DNA of 64,000 bases from Psococerastis gibbosa (GCA_963971405.1 OZ020489.1:32335047-32399046), one strand, 5' to 3'; shown: positions 32,645 through 43,792, counted from the first letter of the stretch. Made by a program: numbers and translations. The notes: generated from the sequence alone by a model not told the origin.

Positions 32645-33320
32645 ATGTAGTCTTCTTCAACTTACATACAACTTACTTACTCTTGCTTTGTTAATTGATT
32701 ACAAAATAAAAAGTAAATAAAAACAACAAATTTTGGGGTGTTAATTTTCTACGTCCTCTTAAAGGGGGGCTTAATTATTGTTGCTTGTGTTGAAGTAGGT
32801 TAGAATGATAGTAAATCACAAGTCTCGGAAGTTGTTAAAACATATATTTTCTGATTGATAAATTTAAATTAACGTCTGCTGAAACTCAGATTCGAGATTC
32901 ACGAAAAGGTCAGAGGAAACGGTAAGTGACTTTTTCAAAGGGCTGCCCCCAAGCTTAACTATTTTTTTCAGTCCCGCAAAGGCTGTGTAGGGCACATTAT
33001 TATCAGCATTCTTGAGACAGAGACGTAGGCCCCCTCCTCTGTCAAGTCACCCCCCCCCCCCTCTTTACTGTAAACATCCCTCGTCACTTTTGCTACCAAC
33101 TCTTTTGTAACTCAATCTGGGATTCTAATTAAAAGTACAAAAAGAGGAAAAGTCTGTACAATGGGGAATTCAGGCCTTCTGTTTTTCATCTTCTATATTC
33201 CCATTGGGATAGGCTTTGGGAAATTTTAGAAATGGGCCCTAAAGCAAATTTGAAAATGTTGTATGATGGAGCCTACTCGGAGCCTACTCTTCAAATACTT
33301 TAGTGGTATAGCCTATTAAA
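32645..33320. other. No gene seen
   Basis: No coding sequence recognised. A C-tract lies near 33047-33061. Confidence 0.4.
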
Positions 33321-33323
33321 TCT

Positions 33324-33494
33324 TTACACTGTAGTATTATATGGTACATATAACACTGACATTAAATTAACTTTGGTTGAAGAGGTAACCTCCTCGTTAT
33401 ATCCTCTAATTTCGGTTATAACGAGGAGGTTACCTCTTCAACTAAAGTTAATTTAATGCCAGTGTTATATGTACCATATAATACTACAGTGTAA
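33324..33494. repeat. Palindrome with 78-bp arms (repeat tail)
   Basis: Arms 33324-33401 and 33417-33494 are near-identical inverted copies around a 15-base loop (TCCTCTAATTTCGGT). The arm sequence (GAGGTTACCTCTTCAAC, AATTTAATGCCAGTGTTATA) is the tail that follows the tRNA-like head in the 16.5-kb copy. TCCTCTAATTTCGG occurs again right of the tRNA-like sequence (33723-33738). Confidence 0.85.
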
Positions 33495-33639
33495 TGAATA
33501 AAGCATTGCCTTTATGCAATTAAGTCAGCTCAGAGACCTGTTCGGTTAGATAGTTGTGTAGTTGTGCTAACCTGTCTAGCAACACGAATCATGTCAATTA
33601 GAGCATAAGTAGAGGATTTGGCATTTACTGGACTTGTCG

Positions 33640-33712
33640 GGGCTTGTGGTCCAGCGGTTAAGATGACGCCCCGGTTAGGCGTAGATCGTGGGTTCGAATC
33701 CCGCCAAGCCCA
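33640..33712 (+). tRNA. tRNA-like cloverleaf (Thr-GGT pattern), probably a SINE head
   Basis: Acceptor stem GGGCTTG/CAAGCCC pairs 7 of 7. D stem GTC/GAT pairs as in tRNA-Glu. Anticodon stem ACGCC/GGCGT pairs 5 of 5 around loop CCGGTTA, and T stem GTGGG/CCCGC closes loop TTCGAAT. The A box (TGGTCCAGCGG) and B box (GGTTCGAATCC) fit the Pol III consensus, and a T6 terminator follows at 33714. Against a working tRNA: C instead of T at position 33, an anticodon (GGT) rarely used in eukaryotes, and related repeat copies at 16592-16689. No intron; CCA is not encoded. Confidence 0.6.
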
Positions 33713-34007
33713 GTTTTTTCCATATCCTCTAATTTCGGCTATTAAATCTTAATGATTACATTTCTTTGGATGGGGAGAATAGTGTTAAGGTGAGTACGAG
33801 GTAGATTCGATAAAATGCATGACAGACTAACTGTCAAATAACAGATTGCGGTTTCCAATGAGAGACAAAAAATGGTTACCAATTTGTTCTTTCCGCTTAT
33901 TGGCTACAACAATTGTTTGGTTACTTTGGTTGGAGTACGAAGTGCGGTATCTTTACATTATGTGTTTCAGCACAGCTTATACATGAACTAATTGTACCAT
34001 TGTTGCT

Positions 34008-34190
34008 GCTGACAAGTATCGCTTTCTGCATGTAATAATCCAAGGGATGATAAAAGGAATGTGGGCACAAGGCTGAAGAAAAACATCCTAGTTGAAAAAC
34101 CCGAAGTAATGGTTTGGCATGAGGACGACTTCCCTTTTCATAGCAGCAGTCTCTAAGCTCCAAATTGCCATGATGACTGCTCATCTTGGA
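34008..34190 (+). pseudogene. RTE-like LINE C-terminal tail with three in-frame stops
   Basis: A single frame reads DKYRFLHVIIQGMIKGMWAQ, then RKTS, LKNPK and WFGMRTTSLFIAAVSKLQIA followed by MMTAHLG, interrupted by TGA, TAG and TAA. This is the ending ..YRLLHLIIQGKIEG..GRRRTSWLKNLR.W...ELFRAAV.K..IAMM.A. common in insect LINEs. The same family is at 43562-43792. Dead, 5'-truncated copy. Confidence 0.8.
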
Positions 34191-34209
34191 TTAAAGGTGA
34201 ATTTAAAGA

Positions 34210-35330
34210 CTCTTGTCATTCATTGGTTACCGCAGTGCGGGAATTGTAGAGACCTGTGCAAAGAGGCGTTATGTCGCATTTTCTACCTCCCCGACTTTGG
34301 AAGAATGGAAGAAAGTGTTATTCCCCATTCTTCGATGTTTTTTTCTCTATGTGATAGGGTGATGTATGGTACTCATTCTACCAGGATAAATTCTGAAGTT
34401 TTATAATATGCGCCTTAACACCTTCTTCCGCCGACCCCCCAATTTTTAGTTAGACGATACACTTATCGTAAGTACTCGTGGTTTTATATATACAGTCTAT
34501 ATATTTAGCTATTTCCATTCTATTTGTTATACCTCATTGGTCCGATTTGGTCAGGTAAAACTGCTATCAGAAGCGCACTGGACAACGATAGGTTGTCCAT
34601 GGACCGTCTGAAAAAGTTTGTCTATCTTTCTACCACTTTTGGCCTCCTAGTTAGAATGCACTCTTCGTGAGGGCAGCGTCGCTATGGCCAATCCCATCAA
34701 ACGTAGTATTGATTTTTTGACCAACGTCATGGGATTTTGTTTTCAATCACTAGCCAGTGACCGCTTCTGCTATTGGGGGGTTCGAAATACCGTTCATTTG
34801 GCTAACTGGCAATACCCGAGTGGCCTTACCCAATAATAGTTACTGCCGTCTAGCGGAAATGAAACTATTTCCTATGCTAACGCATGGAGACCTGATGTTG
34901 ACGCTCCGTCTTCGCCTTTCTCTTATTCATTTACAAGTTGACGGCTTATAGAATTGACTTTGAATGCATCATATACAGGGCCCGTACGAATAGTCTGATG
35001 ATCCTTCAAAAATAAATAAGTTTTATAAGTATAAAAATAAAATAAAACAATAAGCTATCACTTGACTAGCTCGAGCCATGACCGAACTCGTAATAGAGAT
35101 CGGAGATCTTTCCTTTAGGTAATCCAAAATGATGGGCCTCTGTCTACTGTGATAGGCGCAGCGCATCCTCATACTCATCTTATTGAAAGAGGTACAGTTC
35201 AATGTTTAGTTGTTGTAGGAGAACTGCACTTCCCTCCTTAAGATTAGTATGGAGATGCGCCGCGCCAATCACAGCCCACCATGCTGGATTTTCCGCAGGA
35301 AAGTTCCCCGAACGCAACCCAGTTTTGGCT
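34210..35330. other. No gene seen
   Basis: Mixed composition; no family recognised in any of the frames under 100 codons. Confidence 0.4.
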
Positions 35331-35333
35331 AAA

Positions 35334-35490
35334 GACACTTTACTTTTTCGTGTCCATGCGAACGTCCCAGAACCGGTTGAAGTTGTAGGCAGCGCTGTTG
35401 GCCTTAGGCTGGTCATAAGCTGTACTGGAACCAGTGGTCTGCCTCTGACCACACGAGCACTGAGTGTTGTCTGCGTCTATCTGAAGGCAA
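35334..35490 (-). mobile_element. Truncated relative of the 19.3-kb TIR element
   Basis: It begins ACTTTACTTTTTCGTGTCCA, then GCGAACGTCCCAGAACCGG and TGAAGTTGTAGGCAGCGCTG, paralleling 19255 onward. It is collinear through CCTCTGACCACACGAGCAC and then breaks off before the second inverted end. Confidence 0.75.
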
Positions 35491-35704
35491 TATTATTATT
35501 ACACTCTAAAGAGGCTTGTAACGTATACTTAACAAGTGGAGAAGGGGAGAAATGGGTCATTCAATCAATACTAACAGAATCCTAGGCAATGATGCACAGA
35601 TATTTACTATATGAGTAATCATTGATAAGTGGGAGTCCTTTCGAGTATAACTAAGACTTTTCTAGTTATATCCAACTACCATATCGCCATATTTTATGGC
35701 TTTA

Positions 35705-35850
35705 TATTTATTTATTGCTTTTCTATTTATAAGTTAGTATAAGGAAAGATGGTCGAAATTATCGATTTCGAGTTTTCAATGAATTTACATGTTTTCAGGT
35801 CCCAGGAACCTATAAAGTGTTTATTACGAAATTTCTGTATGTCAGATAAC
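35705..35850 (+). repeat. Partial copy of the TGCTTTCC repeat family
   Basis: TTAGTATAAGGAAAG.TGGTCGAAAT, TTTACATGTTTTCAGGTCCC and TTACGAAATTTCTGTATGTC match the start of 41030-41637 and 44564-45944. Confidence 0.6.
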
Positions 35851-35856
35851 TCTACG

Positions 35857-36026
35857 TAAGGCCGTAGCCAGGATTTTTCTTCGGGGAGGGGGGGGGGTTT
35901 AGAAATTTCATTGGATATTACATAGTGGTTTTTATTTTGCCTCTCAAAATCCGATTCTATTTAGTATCATGCCATTTCATTTCGGGGGGGGGGGGGGGGG
36001 TGAACCCCCCTTTGGCTACGGCCTTG
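35857..36026. mobile_element. 170-bp hAT-like MITE
   Basis: Ends TAAGGCCGTAGCCA and TGGCTACGGCCTTG are inverted copies (13 of 14). The 8-base flanks ACTCTACG and CCTCTACG differ at one position, matching the hAT duplication length. Long G-tracts lie inside (about 35882 and 35985). Confidence 0.75.
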
Positions 36027-36699
36027 CCTCTACGATCAAATTTTCGTGAGAGATTTGAAATTTGGATTTTTTACAAAAAATCATATCCCACTTATGGTAC
36101 AGTCGACGACAATGCTTAAATTCCTTGATATAATAGGAGCGATGCGGTGAACCAGATATAATGAACGCTTAGCGGTTTATCATTAATGTACCAGCAACTA
36201 TTTAATATCATAGTTATTTGGTGAATATTTAGGAATTAATGCATGTTTATTATGTCTGCCCCCCCCCCCCCTGCATAAATCTAGCTTATAAAGCTATTTG
36301 ATTTGAACGAATGAATGAGTTTATTAACTTTGCATGAATAAATTAACCATGATTGGCAAGCTCTTTGTTTTTCTAGTATTTTCAGTCTGAATTTACTGCT
36401 TTGAACTGAGCATTGATGAGCTATAAATACGGTGAATAGAATACTCCATATCATTTTCTGTATTATTAGCTAGTAGGATCAAAATTATTATATGATGCAC
36501 AGTATCTCTTGCGGTAAGCGGTATTATTTTTATTTCCCCCCGAAAACCACTATTTCATTAGCTGGTGTTTTAGGTATAATAAAACGTTTTATACTACAGT
36601 CAGCAATATTCTATATATTATTTTTGAATGGTTGCCGATTGTGGTCTTTAATCTGTCTTTTTCAAGCAGACTTAATTTCCATTTGTGAAATGAGCAATT

Positions 36700-36905
36700 G
36701 AGGAGGCTGCGTACAAACATGGCCAATTCCAAGTTGTAGAATTTTTCAGGAGAGTATGATTAACCCTTGACTTCTCAGCGCTTCTTTGCGCAATCTGGCT
36801 GTTTTTGTCACTTTGTTTTACAATGTGTAGGTAGGGATTAAAATGTTCTGCAGTGTCGGATCAAAACCCAATTTTGTGAAAAAAATGGAGTTGACCAAAA
36901 TATGC
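36700..36905 (+). mobile_element. TIR element family E, right end lost
   Basis: GAGGAGGCTG..TACAAACATG, CCAAGTTGTAGAATTTTTCA, CTTCTCAGCGCTTCT and GCGCAATCTGGCTG match the intact copy at 38211-38457. The right inverted repeat has been replaced. Confidence 0.7.
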
Positions 36906-36909
36906 TTCG

Positions 36910-38205
36910 TTTACAAAATATTTGACACGCCTGGAGGCCACGGGGTGCAAGTGACCAAAATAAGCATAGAATATTATTGAGCCTAAAGTTTCTATCTCAA
37001 TTGAAAATGTACAGGTATACTCTTTTTCCATGAATTCTATCATTGTCGAAATGACAAATCCTGATGTTATTGTTGGTTTCTGGGATAAAGAGTTAGTTAG
37101 TTAGAGTAACAGCATGGTGTACTTAACTAAAAAATGCAAAATATGACGCTTGCGGTTCATTTGCAAATCTCTGCCTTCATTTCATACTTAATACCGTTTG
37201 GCTGAAAATTGCGAAAAACCAGTTTTTGTGATCATTGACCCAGTGTAAAATTTTTTCCAGGTATCGGATCAATGAGGACTTTTTTTGATTTAATTTATTA
37301 TGGTGTTTTGTACAATCCTGCCAATTTTGAGCTTATTGCGAATTATTGTTACCTCGCCTATTTTTTTGGTCTATTTTGACCGGGATATAAAGTCTCCAGT
37401 TGGTGGATAGAAGTGTGAAGCGCAGAACACGAATGAATCAATACTGTCTCGTAATCATTTAGCAAATATTTATCTTGACTGTAACGATATTATCACTCAT
37501 ATTTGCCGGAATCTAGTCCACGCGTGTTTAGTGTTTTTTCACTTAATTAACAGCACGCAACACCAAACTGAAGTTTTAAGCTTGGGTTTGGATTTTTTTC
37601 ATAACTGTTAAGTGTATAAAATTCACTACAAAGCTCACCACTTCAGTTGAGTTTCCAGGTCCAGCAATGATAAATGCATTACTTATTGATTGCATTTTAC
37701 TGGATGGTAACTAAATTAACCCGTTTTTATAGGATAAATCAAAGTATACTAGTAGCACGTTCTTTTATTTGGTGACTTTTGAAGGAAAAGGATGGATCTC
37801 TGTTCACCTTGTGATAAATTATGTCAGCCAACTGTAAAAGGCGGAAAAACATGGTTTTGCTTTGTTTGAAGCTTTTTAGAATGTTTCGTAGGCCGGAGCA
37901 GGAAACCGCAGTCACCTAACCGCCTGAATAATAAAACAAACCTTTGACTTTACTATATTCTCTGTTAAATCCTCAGCAGTCCTCCTGGTAGCAACCCCTT
38001 CGATCCGTGATGTACCGTACTAGTAAATTTTATTGCCAGTACCTGTTTCGTAATTGCTTTTATCAATCAAAATATTTAAGTTTAATGTCATAGGTACAGT
38101 ACTGGCCTATGTGCACTGTTTTAAAAATATTTGATGTTGTTGAAGAATGATCCACAGTAAAATAATTATTAATATAGCTGGCATCGTATTAAGTATGAAC
38201 TTCTA
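36910..38205. other. No gene seen
   Basis: No coding or additional repeat structure recognised. Confidence 0.4.
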
Positions 38206-38210
38206 TAAAT

Positions 38211-38457
38211 GAGGAGGCTGTTTACAAACATGGCCAACTCCAAGTTGTAGAATTTTTCAGGAGAGTGGATTTTCTGTTGGAAACTACATTAAGTTTATAG
38301 CTAACCCTAGACTTCTCAGCACTTCTGTGCGCAATCTGGCTGCTTTTTTTACTTTATTTTACAACGTGCAGGTGGACATTAAAATTTTCTGCAAGGTCGG
38401 ATCAAAACCCCACTTTGTAAAAATGTGGAGTTGGCCACGTTTGTAACCAAGCTCCTC
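38211..38457. mobile_element. 247-bp TIR element family E, intact
   Basis: Ends GAGGAGGCTGTTTACAAACA and the inverse of GAGCTTGGTTACAAACGTGG continue into GGCCAACTCCA, giving inverted repeats of about 32 bp. AAAT flanks both sides (38207-38210, 38458-38461). Non-autonomous; superfamily unknown. Confidence 0.75.
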
Positions 38458-38917
38458 AAATTAGATGTGTTCACGTGTAAAGCAAATACTACGTTGTGAA
38501 TCGAAAATAAGAGGTTTCAGTGTAAGCGCAAAACTTAAAGCTTTGATCCCTACAATAGACATTCAAGAGCAATAAATTAGGGAAGCTATGGGAGGCTTTC
38601 GAGAGGTCCTGTAATAAATGATAGTGTTTGGTTGTATTGTGCTGGAAAGGTCACGCTTGTGTTTAATTGGGAAAGATCCTTTCGATTCGGAGATAAATTC
38701 ATTTTCAAAATTAGTGGTTATTATTGACTCGCTTAATTTGCTCAGGCTAAACAGCACGTTCATCACACCTATTTTTATTTTTATTCATGTTACGTGTCCG
38801 GGCCAAGGACGCTTTGATTCAAAACATTGCGGCCTGGATGGCCGCGTCATTGGCATCTGAAAGATCTGTCTAGGGCACAGCTTCTTCTAGTTTCGGGCAA
38901 ACCAGAAGGTGGCAGGC

Positions 38918-38955
<38 letters not shown>

Positions 38956-38956
38956 G
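38918..38956. repeat. (TTG)n microsatellite
   Basis: Thirteen consecutive TTG units. Confidence 0.95.
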
Positions 38957-39356
38957 CATTCGCAAGTCTTCCGCCAGTCCCCACCTACACAAGTTCGCGC
39001 GACATCTTGTAACCCCCGTTCTTAGCCTATGTGGTTCATTTGTGGCGTCATTTTGTAGAAGGCAGCACCAGTTGCAGTGATATCAAAGCGTTGATTTTTC
39101 CATAAGCCTCAATACTATTTTAAAATGATTTTTAATTACGTATTATTTTAAAGTGATATTTTTCTATAAATCATGGAGAATATATATATTAAATTATATG
39201 CAGCGAAATAAGGTCCAGGCATAGTAAAAATACTATAAAAAATATTAAAAGAATTAATTAGATGCTAAGAGCTTAGTTTTCGCATGCAAACGGCGGCCAT
39301 TTTGAATAATATGGATATCGGTTTGTCGTCAGCGAACCTAGTGACCAAAACTGTCC

Positions 39357-39545
39357 CTACAGAACCTCATTGAGGCTCCGCCAGGTAGGGTACGGTAGTT
39401 GATCTCCGGGTGCCATATCTTCCTGTTTGTTTGGAGTTAGGTTCTTCCACCTGTCGATGCGATTTGAGCTGACTGTTCCCTCCAGTAGTGTGGTTCGGCT
39501 GAGGAAAGTCTTTCTGGACTTCAGGCGGTTGCGCCCAGTTGGCTG
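39357..39545 (-). pseudogene. LINE C-terminal fragment
   Basis: The minus frame reads GRNRLKSRKTFLSRTTLLEG, then NRIDRWKNLTPNKQEDMAPG and QLPYPTWRSLNEVL, then a stop. The RKTFLS...W..LN order parallels RTFLSHV...RTWAVLNQLRSG in the 19255-19625 element, so both derive from related LINEs. Truncated on both sides. Confidence 0.65.
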
Positions 39546-39549
39546 TTAG

Positions 39550-40875
39550 TGAAATGGATGCCGGGGGTCGTCCTCATGCTACAAACAAAAAAGTAAGTAA
39601 TGGAAAGTTTGTGAAAATGAAAATGTACAGTAGCTGCGGTTGCTATTCTTAAGGGAGTGTTCAAGAAGAAAATAAAGATGCTTGGAGGGGATTTGGTGAA
39701 AATGTAGTAAGTAAGCGTAGTTGTACGGTTAGGGCTTGGGGCAACCAAGTACTTAGAAGCTCGTGCGGCTTCTACAACATCCCCGATCACACGAAAAGAT
39801 ACAATGAATTTTTGGTTCATCTATTGTTAAAGATTTTGAACTACGGAGAATAACGCAAAGGTTAAGTACACTGAAATCTGTTACGCTGCTAAATACCAAA
39901 ATACTCGTGTATCGTGTATTGGCGTTTGCAATAAGTAAGACCTTGCGTTTGAACTTTGACGGCTGAGACTGGCTACGTCAAAAAAATCGTATTTAGGAAG
40001 CAAATCAGCTTTCTCGTTTATAGCAATTTCCACATGGCTTCGAATCCACTTGCTGACTCCCCCCCCCCCCCCCCCTTTCTTGATGACTTGGTGGGAAGAG
40101 CTATTCAGTAGAATATAAAATATTTGCTTCAAGAGTACCCTAATTACTAGTAGTAAGCCGCTTAACTCCAAAATAGTGAATTTTCAGGAGAGACAAAACA
40201 CCGTTTTAAAAAATTAATATTCTTTTTGAAATTGCACTACGATTGTGGCAAATTCATGTCCTGTCGTGCCCCTATCCGACATAGGTAGCAGCTTTGTTAT
40301 AGCCATGTTTACTGCTGGAGTTCATGCTATTTCCGCGCCAAATCGAACACCTTGGAGTTGGGTTCTTTTCTAATTCAACAATAGAGGCTTAAAAAACCTT
40401 AAACAACTTCGTGACGTAAAAGGCTAAGGTAAGATCCACTTATTGCGCTTGGTCTGAAAGGTTCTGACAATTGGACAAACCCTCGTTTCCATACTATTTT
40501 CTAGTTCTGTTAACTAAAGCACGTGTTCAAAATCAATCATTAATCACATTTTTCTTTTCCTGCCGTTTTCTTATTACTAGCAGAGATGAGCGGCTATAAA
40601 TAAAAAACTCGATCCCAGTGGAACATTGCTGAGTGTTAGCCTGGAGCAGTAATTGATTCATTATACCGTTTTAATTAATGATGATCCTCCTATGGGGGTT
40701 TATTGTTCCCATTTTCATCAGTGCGTCTCTTCGTCTTCAATTATTCCCTGGGATTTTCCAGATATAGGGAGGATTATGGAGGATAGTCAGTTGTATGTAT
40801 TCGTGGCGTGTTAGCAGATTCTTTGTGGTACCTTGAATGGGATCATCGTTGAAAATGTTATTAATGTTAAAATGA
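39550..40875. other. No gene seen
   Basis: A C-tract lies at 40060-40075. Otherwise AT-rich with no recognised coding sequence. Confidence 0.4.
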
Positions 40876-40882
40876 AATAGAT

Positions 40883-41637
40883 CTTCTTCTTCTTCTGGCT
40901 CTGCAACCCTTCATGGGCTTTGGGTCTGCTAGACAACACTCCTCCATTCATCTCGGTTTTGAACAGCGCTCCACCACCTATGGACTCCCAACTCCCGAAG
41001 GTTCGTTTCCAACTCATCCTTCCAGCGTTTTTTGCTTTCCAATAAAATTTATACTTAGTATAAGGAAAGCTTTGTGATGGTGGAAATTTTCGATTCCGAG
41101 ATTTCAACGGATTTACACATTTTGAGGTACCAGGAACCCAAAAAAGTGGTTCTTACGAAATGTCTGTCTGTCTGTCACTCTGTTTGTCTGTTCATCGATT
41201 TTGATTAAATTTGGCATGTAGGTTCACAAAATTCAAACCTCGGGGCAATTTTTTTAATTTTGGGCTAACTCAATTTGGGGGGTTTTATTCTCAAAAAACT
41301 CCAAAAAAAACGTCTAAAAAAATTATTTCTCAAAAACGGCTCCAACGATTTCTTTTAAATTCACATATATTTTAGCCGTTATTAATGTTAAAAAAATGCG
41401 GGGGGTCGCTTGCCCCTCGATAGTTTGCTTCTGGGGGTAAAAAAATAAAAATAACTAAATTTTAATGAGAAATGACTAAAAAATAATGTTTCTGCGAAAC
41501 CTTTCGATCGATGATTTCTACATTCAGGCATGTTTTAGGTGTTAAATTGAGTAACGAAACCGGAAATTACTCATTTTCTCTATCAACTAATTGATAAATT
41601 GGAAAGCATGTTCGAGTAAACTCGGACCGGTTCTTTT
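40883..41637 (+). mobile_element. Composite: SINE-like family D plus TGCTTTCC repeat, one 13-bp duplication
   Basis: AAATGAAATAGAT occurs exactly at 40870-40882 and 41638-41650, bracketing the whole 755 bp. The left 144 bp (40883-41026) is family D (CTTCTTCTTCTTCTGGCTCT, ACACTCCTCCATTCATCTCG, TTTCCAACTCATCCTTCCAG). The rest is a copy of the TGCTTTCC family with GAAATTTTCGATTCCGAGAT, a CTGT repeat and TAAATTGGAAAGCATG near its end. The simplest reading is the second element inserted in the 3' end of the first. Confidence 0.75.
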
Positions 41638-41730
41638 AAATGAAATAGATAAAAACTATTCTCTGAATACAGAAGGTAGGGTAGTTTAGTTGATTAGTCT
41701 TATTAACAATATTACAACTATGATTTGGTA

Positions 41731-41975
41731 GCCGGCCGCCTTACCAAGTTGAATCCAGCGGACCAGAGCAGGTTCAAAGATGCAGATAACTTGGTAGTGT
41801 GGACAGTGCCGGTAGGGAAACATGGTAGGACTTGTCCTGGTCACCTCCGAACTAATCGTGTGACTTCACTGTGTTTCCCAAGTGGTTCGGAATCCACTAT
41901 AATCAGGAGGTCCCCTGTCCTATGGGCCCACACCGTGGCCTGGGACTGTGTCCAACCATACTACTACTACTATGA
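41731..41975 (+). repeat. Dispersed repeat with (CTA)n end
   Basis: The frame TKLNPADQSRF.DADNLVVWTVPVGKHGRT is mirrored by IKLNPREQSVFQTAANLVVCTALAGEHDGT on the minus strand at 54938-55046. The copy ends in a short (CTA)n run (about 41960-41972), as many LINE 3' ends do. It may be a LINE 3' region; family unknown. Confidence 0.55.
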
Positions 41976-42324
41976 TTTGATGGATTTGAACCTGTCATTA
42001 ATATAGCAGAACTATCAAAACACAAAAAGAGGGAACCAATGCGTATGCTTTCTTATTTGTCAATTAGTATAGGTGCCGAGATAGATGATATGAGTTAGTT
42101 GCATGGTGCTACTTCCATACCTATGGAAAGTGGAATTCAAAGTCTCGTCCCTTAGAATTTTCCCCCTAATCCTATCCTGTCCCCGAAATTGCCGCGGGAC
42201 GTCCATAATTTATTATTATTATCATTATTTAGGGAGTTGATCTGAATAGGTCTTGAGACCCTTTGAACAGCATAATTATTGGGATCACAACCCAATCATT
42301 CATACTATCACCATTGCCAATTAA

Positions 42325-42615
42325 TCAACTGTTGAAAAACATCAGCTTGTTAGCAAAGACAATGATGTCCTTCAATGACAAGTCAATCAGATCGACCTGG
42401 TCGATGTAGGCAGCCCCAAAACAGTCCAACCGTACCCGCTTTAGGGCTGGACAGTGGCCAACCACGTGTTCCGCGGTTTCCTCGGATCCATTGCAGTGCC
42501 GGCAGGTGGTAGGACCTCCAGTTTGGCCATGTGGGCTCTGAACAGAGCATGACAAGTAACCGGGGCTGCGGTCATTCGAGCCCATCATTTCTGAGGGGAG
42601 ATGAACAACCGCCAC
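42325..42615 (-). pseudogene. LINE C-terminal zinc-knuckle fragment
   Basis: The minus frame reads CRHCNGSEETAEHVVGHCPA, then LKRVRLDCFGA and DLSLKDIIVFANKLMFF. CxxC...H..xHC followed by LSLKDI.FA is the end of jockey/R1-type LINE ORF2 proteins. The sequence upstream on the same strand (42620-42850) is a local duplication. Truncated, non-functional. Confidence 0.75.
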
Positions 42616-42846
42616 ACCATATCAAGCTCTTTAGGCTGTTGACAATCCATACTTCGAGGATTATTGGGTAGCTGTGGAAGGGCGAGGTTCAGCTATGTGA
42701 CCCCCATCCTTTCTGAGGGGAGATGAACAATTTCGATACACACAATTCGGGAGGTCACCGCCATACCATTTCAAGCTCTCTAGGCTGTTGACAAGGCGTC
42801 CATCCATACTTCGAGGATTATTGGGTAGCCGTGGAAGGGCGAGGTT
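42588..42846. repeat. Tandem duplication of about 100-135 bp
   Basis: TTTCTGAGGGGAGATGAACA, AGCTCT.TAGGCTGTTGACAA and ATACTTCGAGGATTATTGGG occur at 42588-42690 and again at 42710-42846. The first unit lacks two internal pieces. It lies just upstream of the LINE fragment on the minus strand. Confidence 0.8.
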
Positions 42847-43561
42847 GCACCTGGTTGTCATGGGGACGTGACGGTAGTTAGTAGTCGTGAGCGGTGCCAT
42901 GTACACTGAACAGGGGGACGTGTCTGCACGTCAAATCGCCCGCCCTGCCATCGGCCCACGTACCTTCCAATGTCTTTATTTATTTGCATTGTTCGCATCT
43001 TCCCCGACATATGACATGTTTGACAGCTTACATATGAATGATTGGGGATTCCCACATTAACGATATATTTGGTGATCTTATTTTTAAAACTGGGATCAAC
43101 TTTTTGGTGTGTGATATAGCCTTTTCTTAGTTGTTTACAATTTTTTTGTAATTTTGTGAGGTTTCATATTGTGTCCCTCTCGCTATAGGTGTTAGCCCAT
43201 GAACTAGGTCTTGTTTTTGCTTCGTTATAGTAAGGGTGTCATTCGTCCCTGTAACGGTAGTTACTGAATGCCTTATGCCTAATTTCCTGTACTTTTTTCC
43301 CTTTTTTATAGCCTAGACCGGTCGGGTTTGCGTAGCTTTTACTGCAGCGTGAGGTTTTACATTTTGTTCCTCTCGTTACAGGTGTTAGAACATGAACTAG
43401 GTCCTGCTGTTGCTTCGCTGTGGTACAGGTGTCATTCGTATTCCCCATCGTTCTATGTAGTACGTTGATCAGTAATAATAATAATAATAAAATAAACGTG
43501 TATTTCCTAAATCTAATGTTTATATAATTACAGTGCATTTGAATTGTGGATATACAGATGA

Positions 43562-43792
43562 ATAATGCGCATATCTTGGAGAGATCGTGTCCCTAGTGCC
43601 GAGGTCCTGAAAATAGATGGTTTCTGCTGACGGTTAAGAAGCGGAAACTTACATGTGGTGAGGAACGAAAAATATCGTCTTCTGCATGTTACAATCCAAG
43701 GGAAGCTAGAAGGACTGGGAGCGCCCGGGAGAAGAAAAACATTCTGGTTGAAAAATCTTAGGCAGTTTTTTTTCAGAATAGCAGTCGGCTAG
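43562..43792 (+). pseudogene. RTE-like LINE C-terminal tail, one in-frame stop
   Basis: One frame runs IMRISWRDRVPSAEVLK, then VVRNEKYRLLHVTIQGKLEG, then APGRRKTFWLKNLRQFF, and stops at 43790-43792. A single internal TGA lies at 43628. R-I-S-W-x-D-R-V...E-V-L, R-N-E-K-Y-R-L-L and I-Q-G-K-x-E-G are consecutive LINE blocks. Part of the K-R-R-K-L...G-H-V segment is missing. Same family as 34008-34190. Confidence 0.85.

Noticed and set aside
33640-33712. Functional tRNA-Thr gene
   Set aside because: Kept only as tRNA-like: C33, the GGT anticodon and repeat relatives in the window argue for a SINE head.
38827-39012. Frame with a poly-Val run
   Set aside because: Created by the (TTG)n microsatellite.
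40148-40390. Third copy of TIR family E
   Set aside because: Only short matches (ACTCCAA, GAATTTTCAGGAGAG) to 38211-38457; too weak to call.
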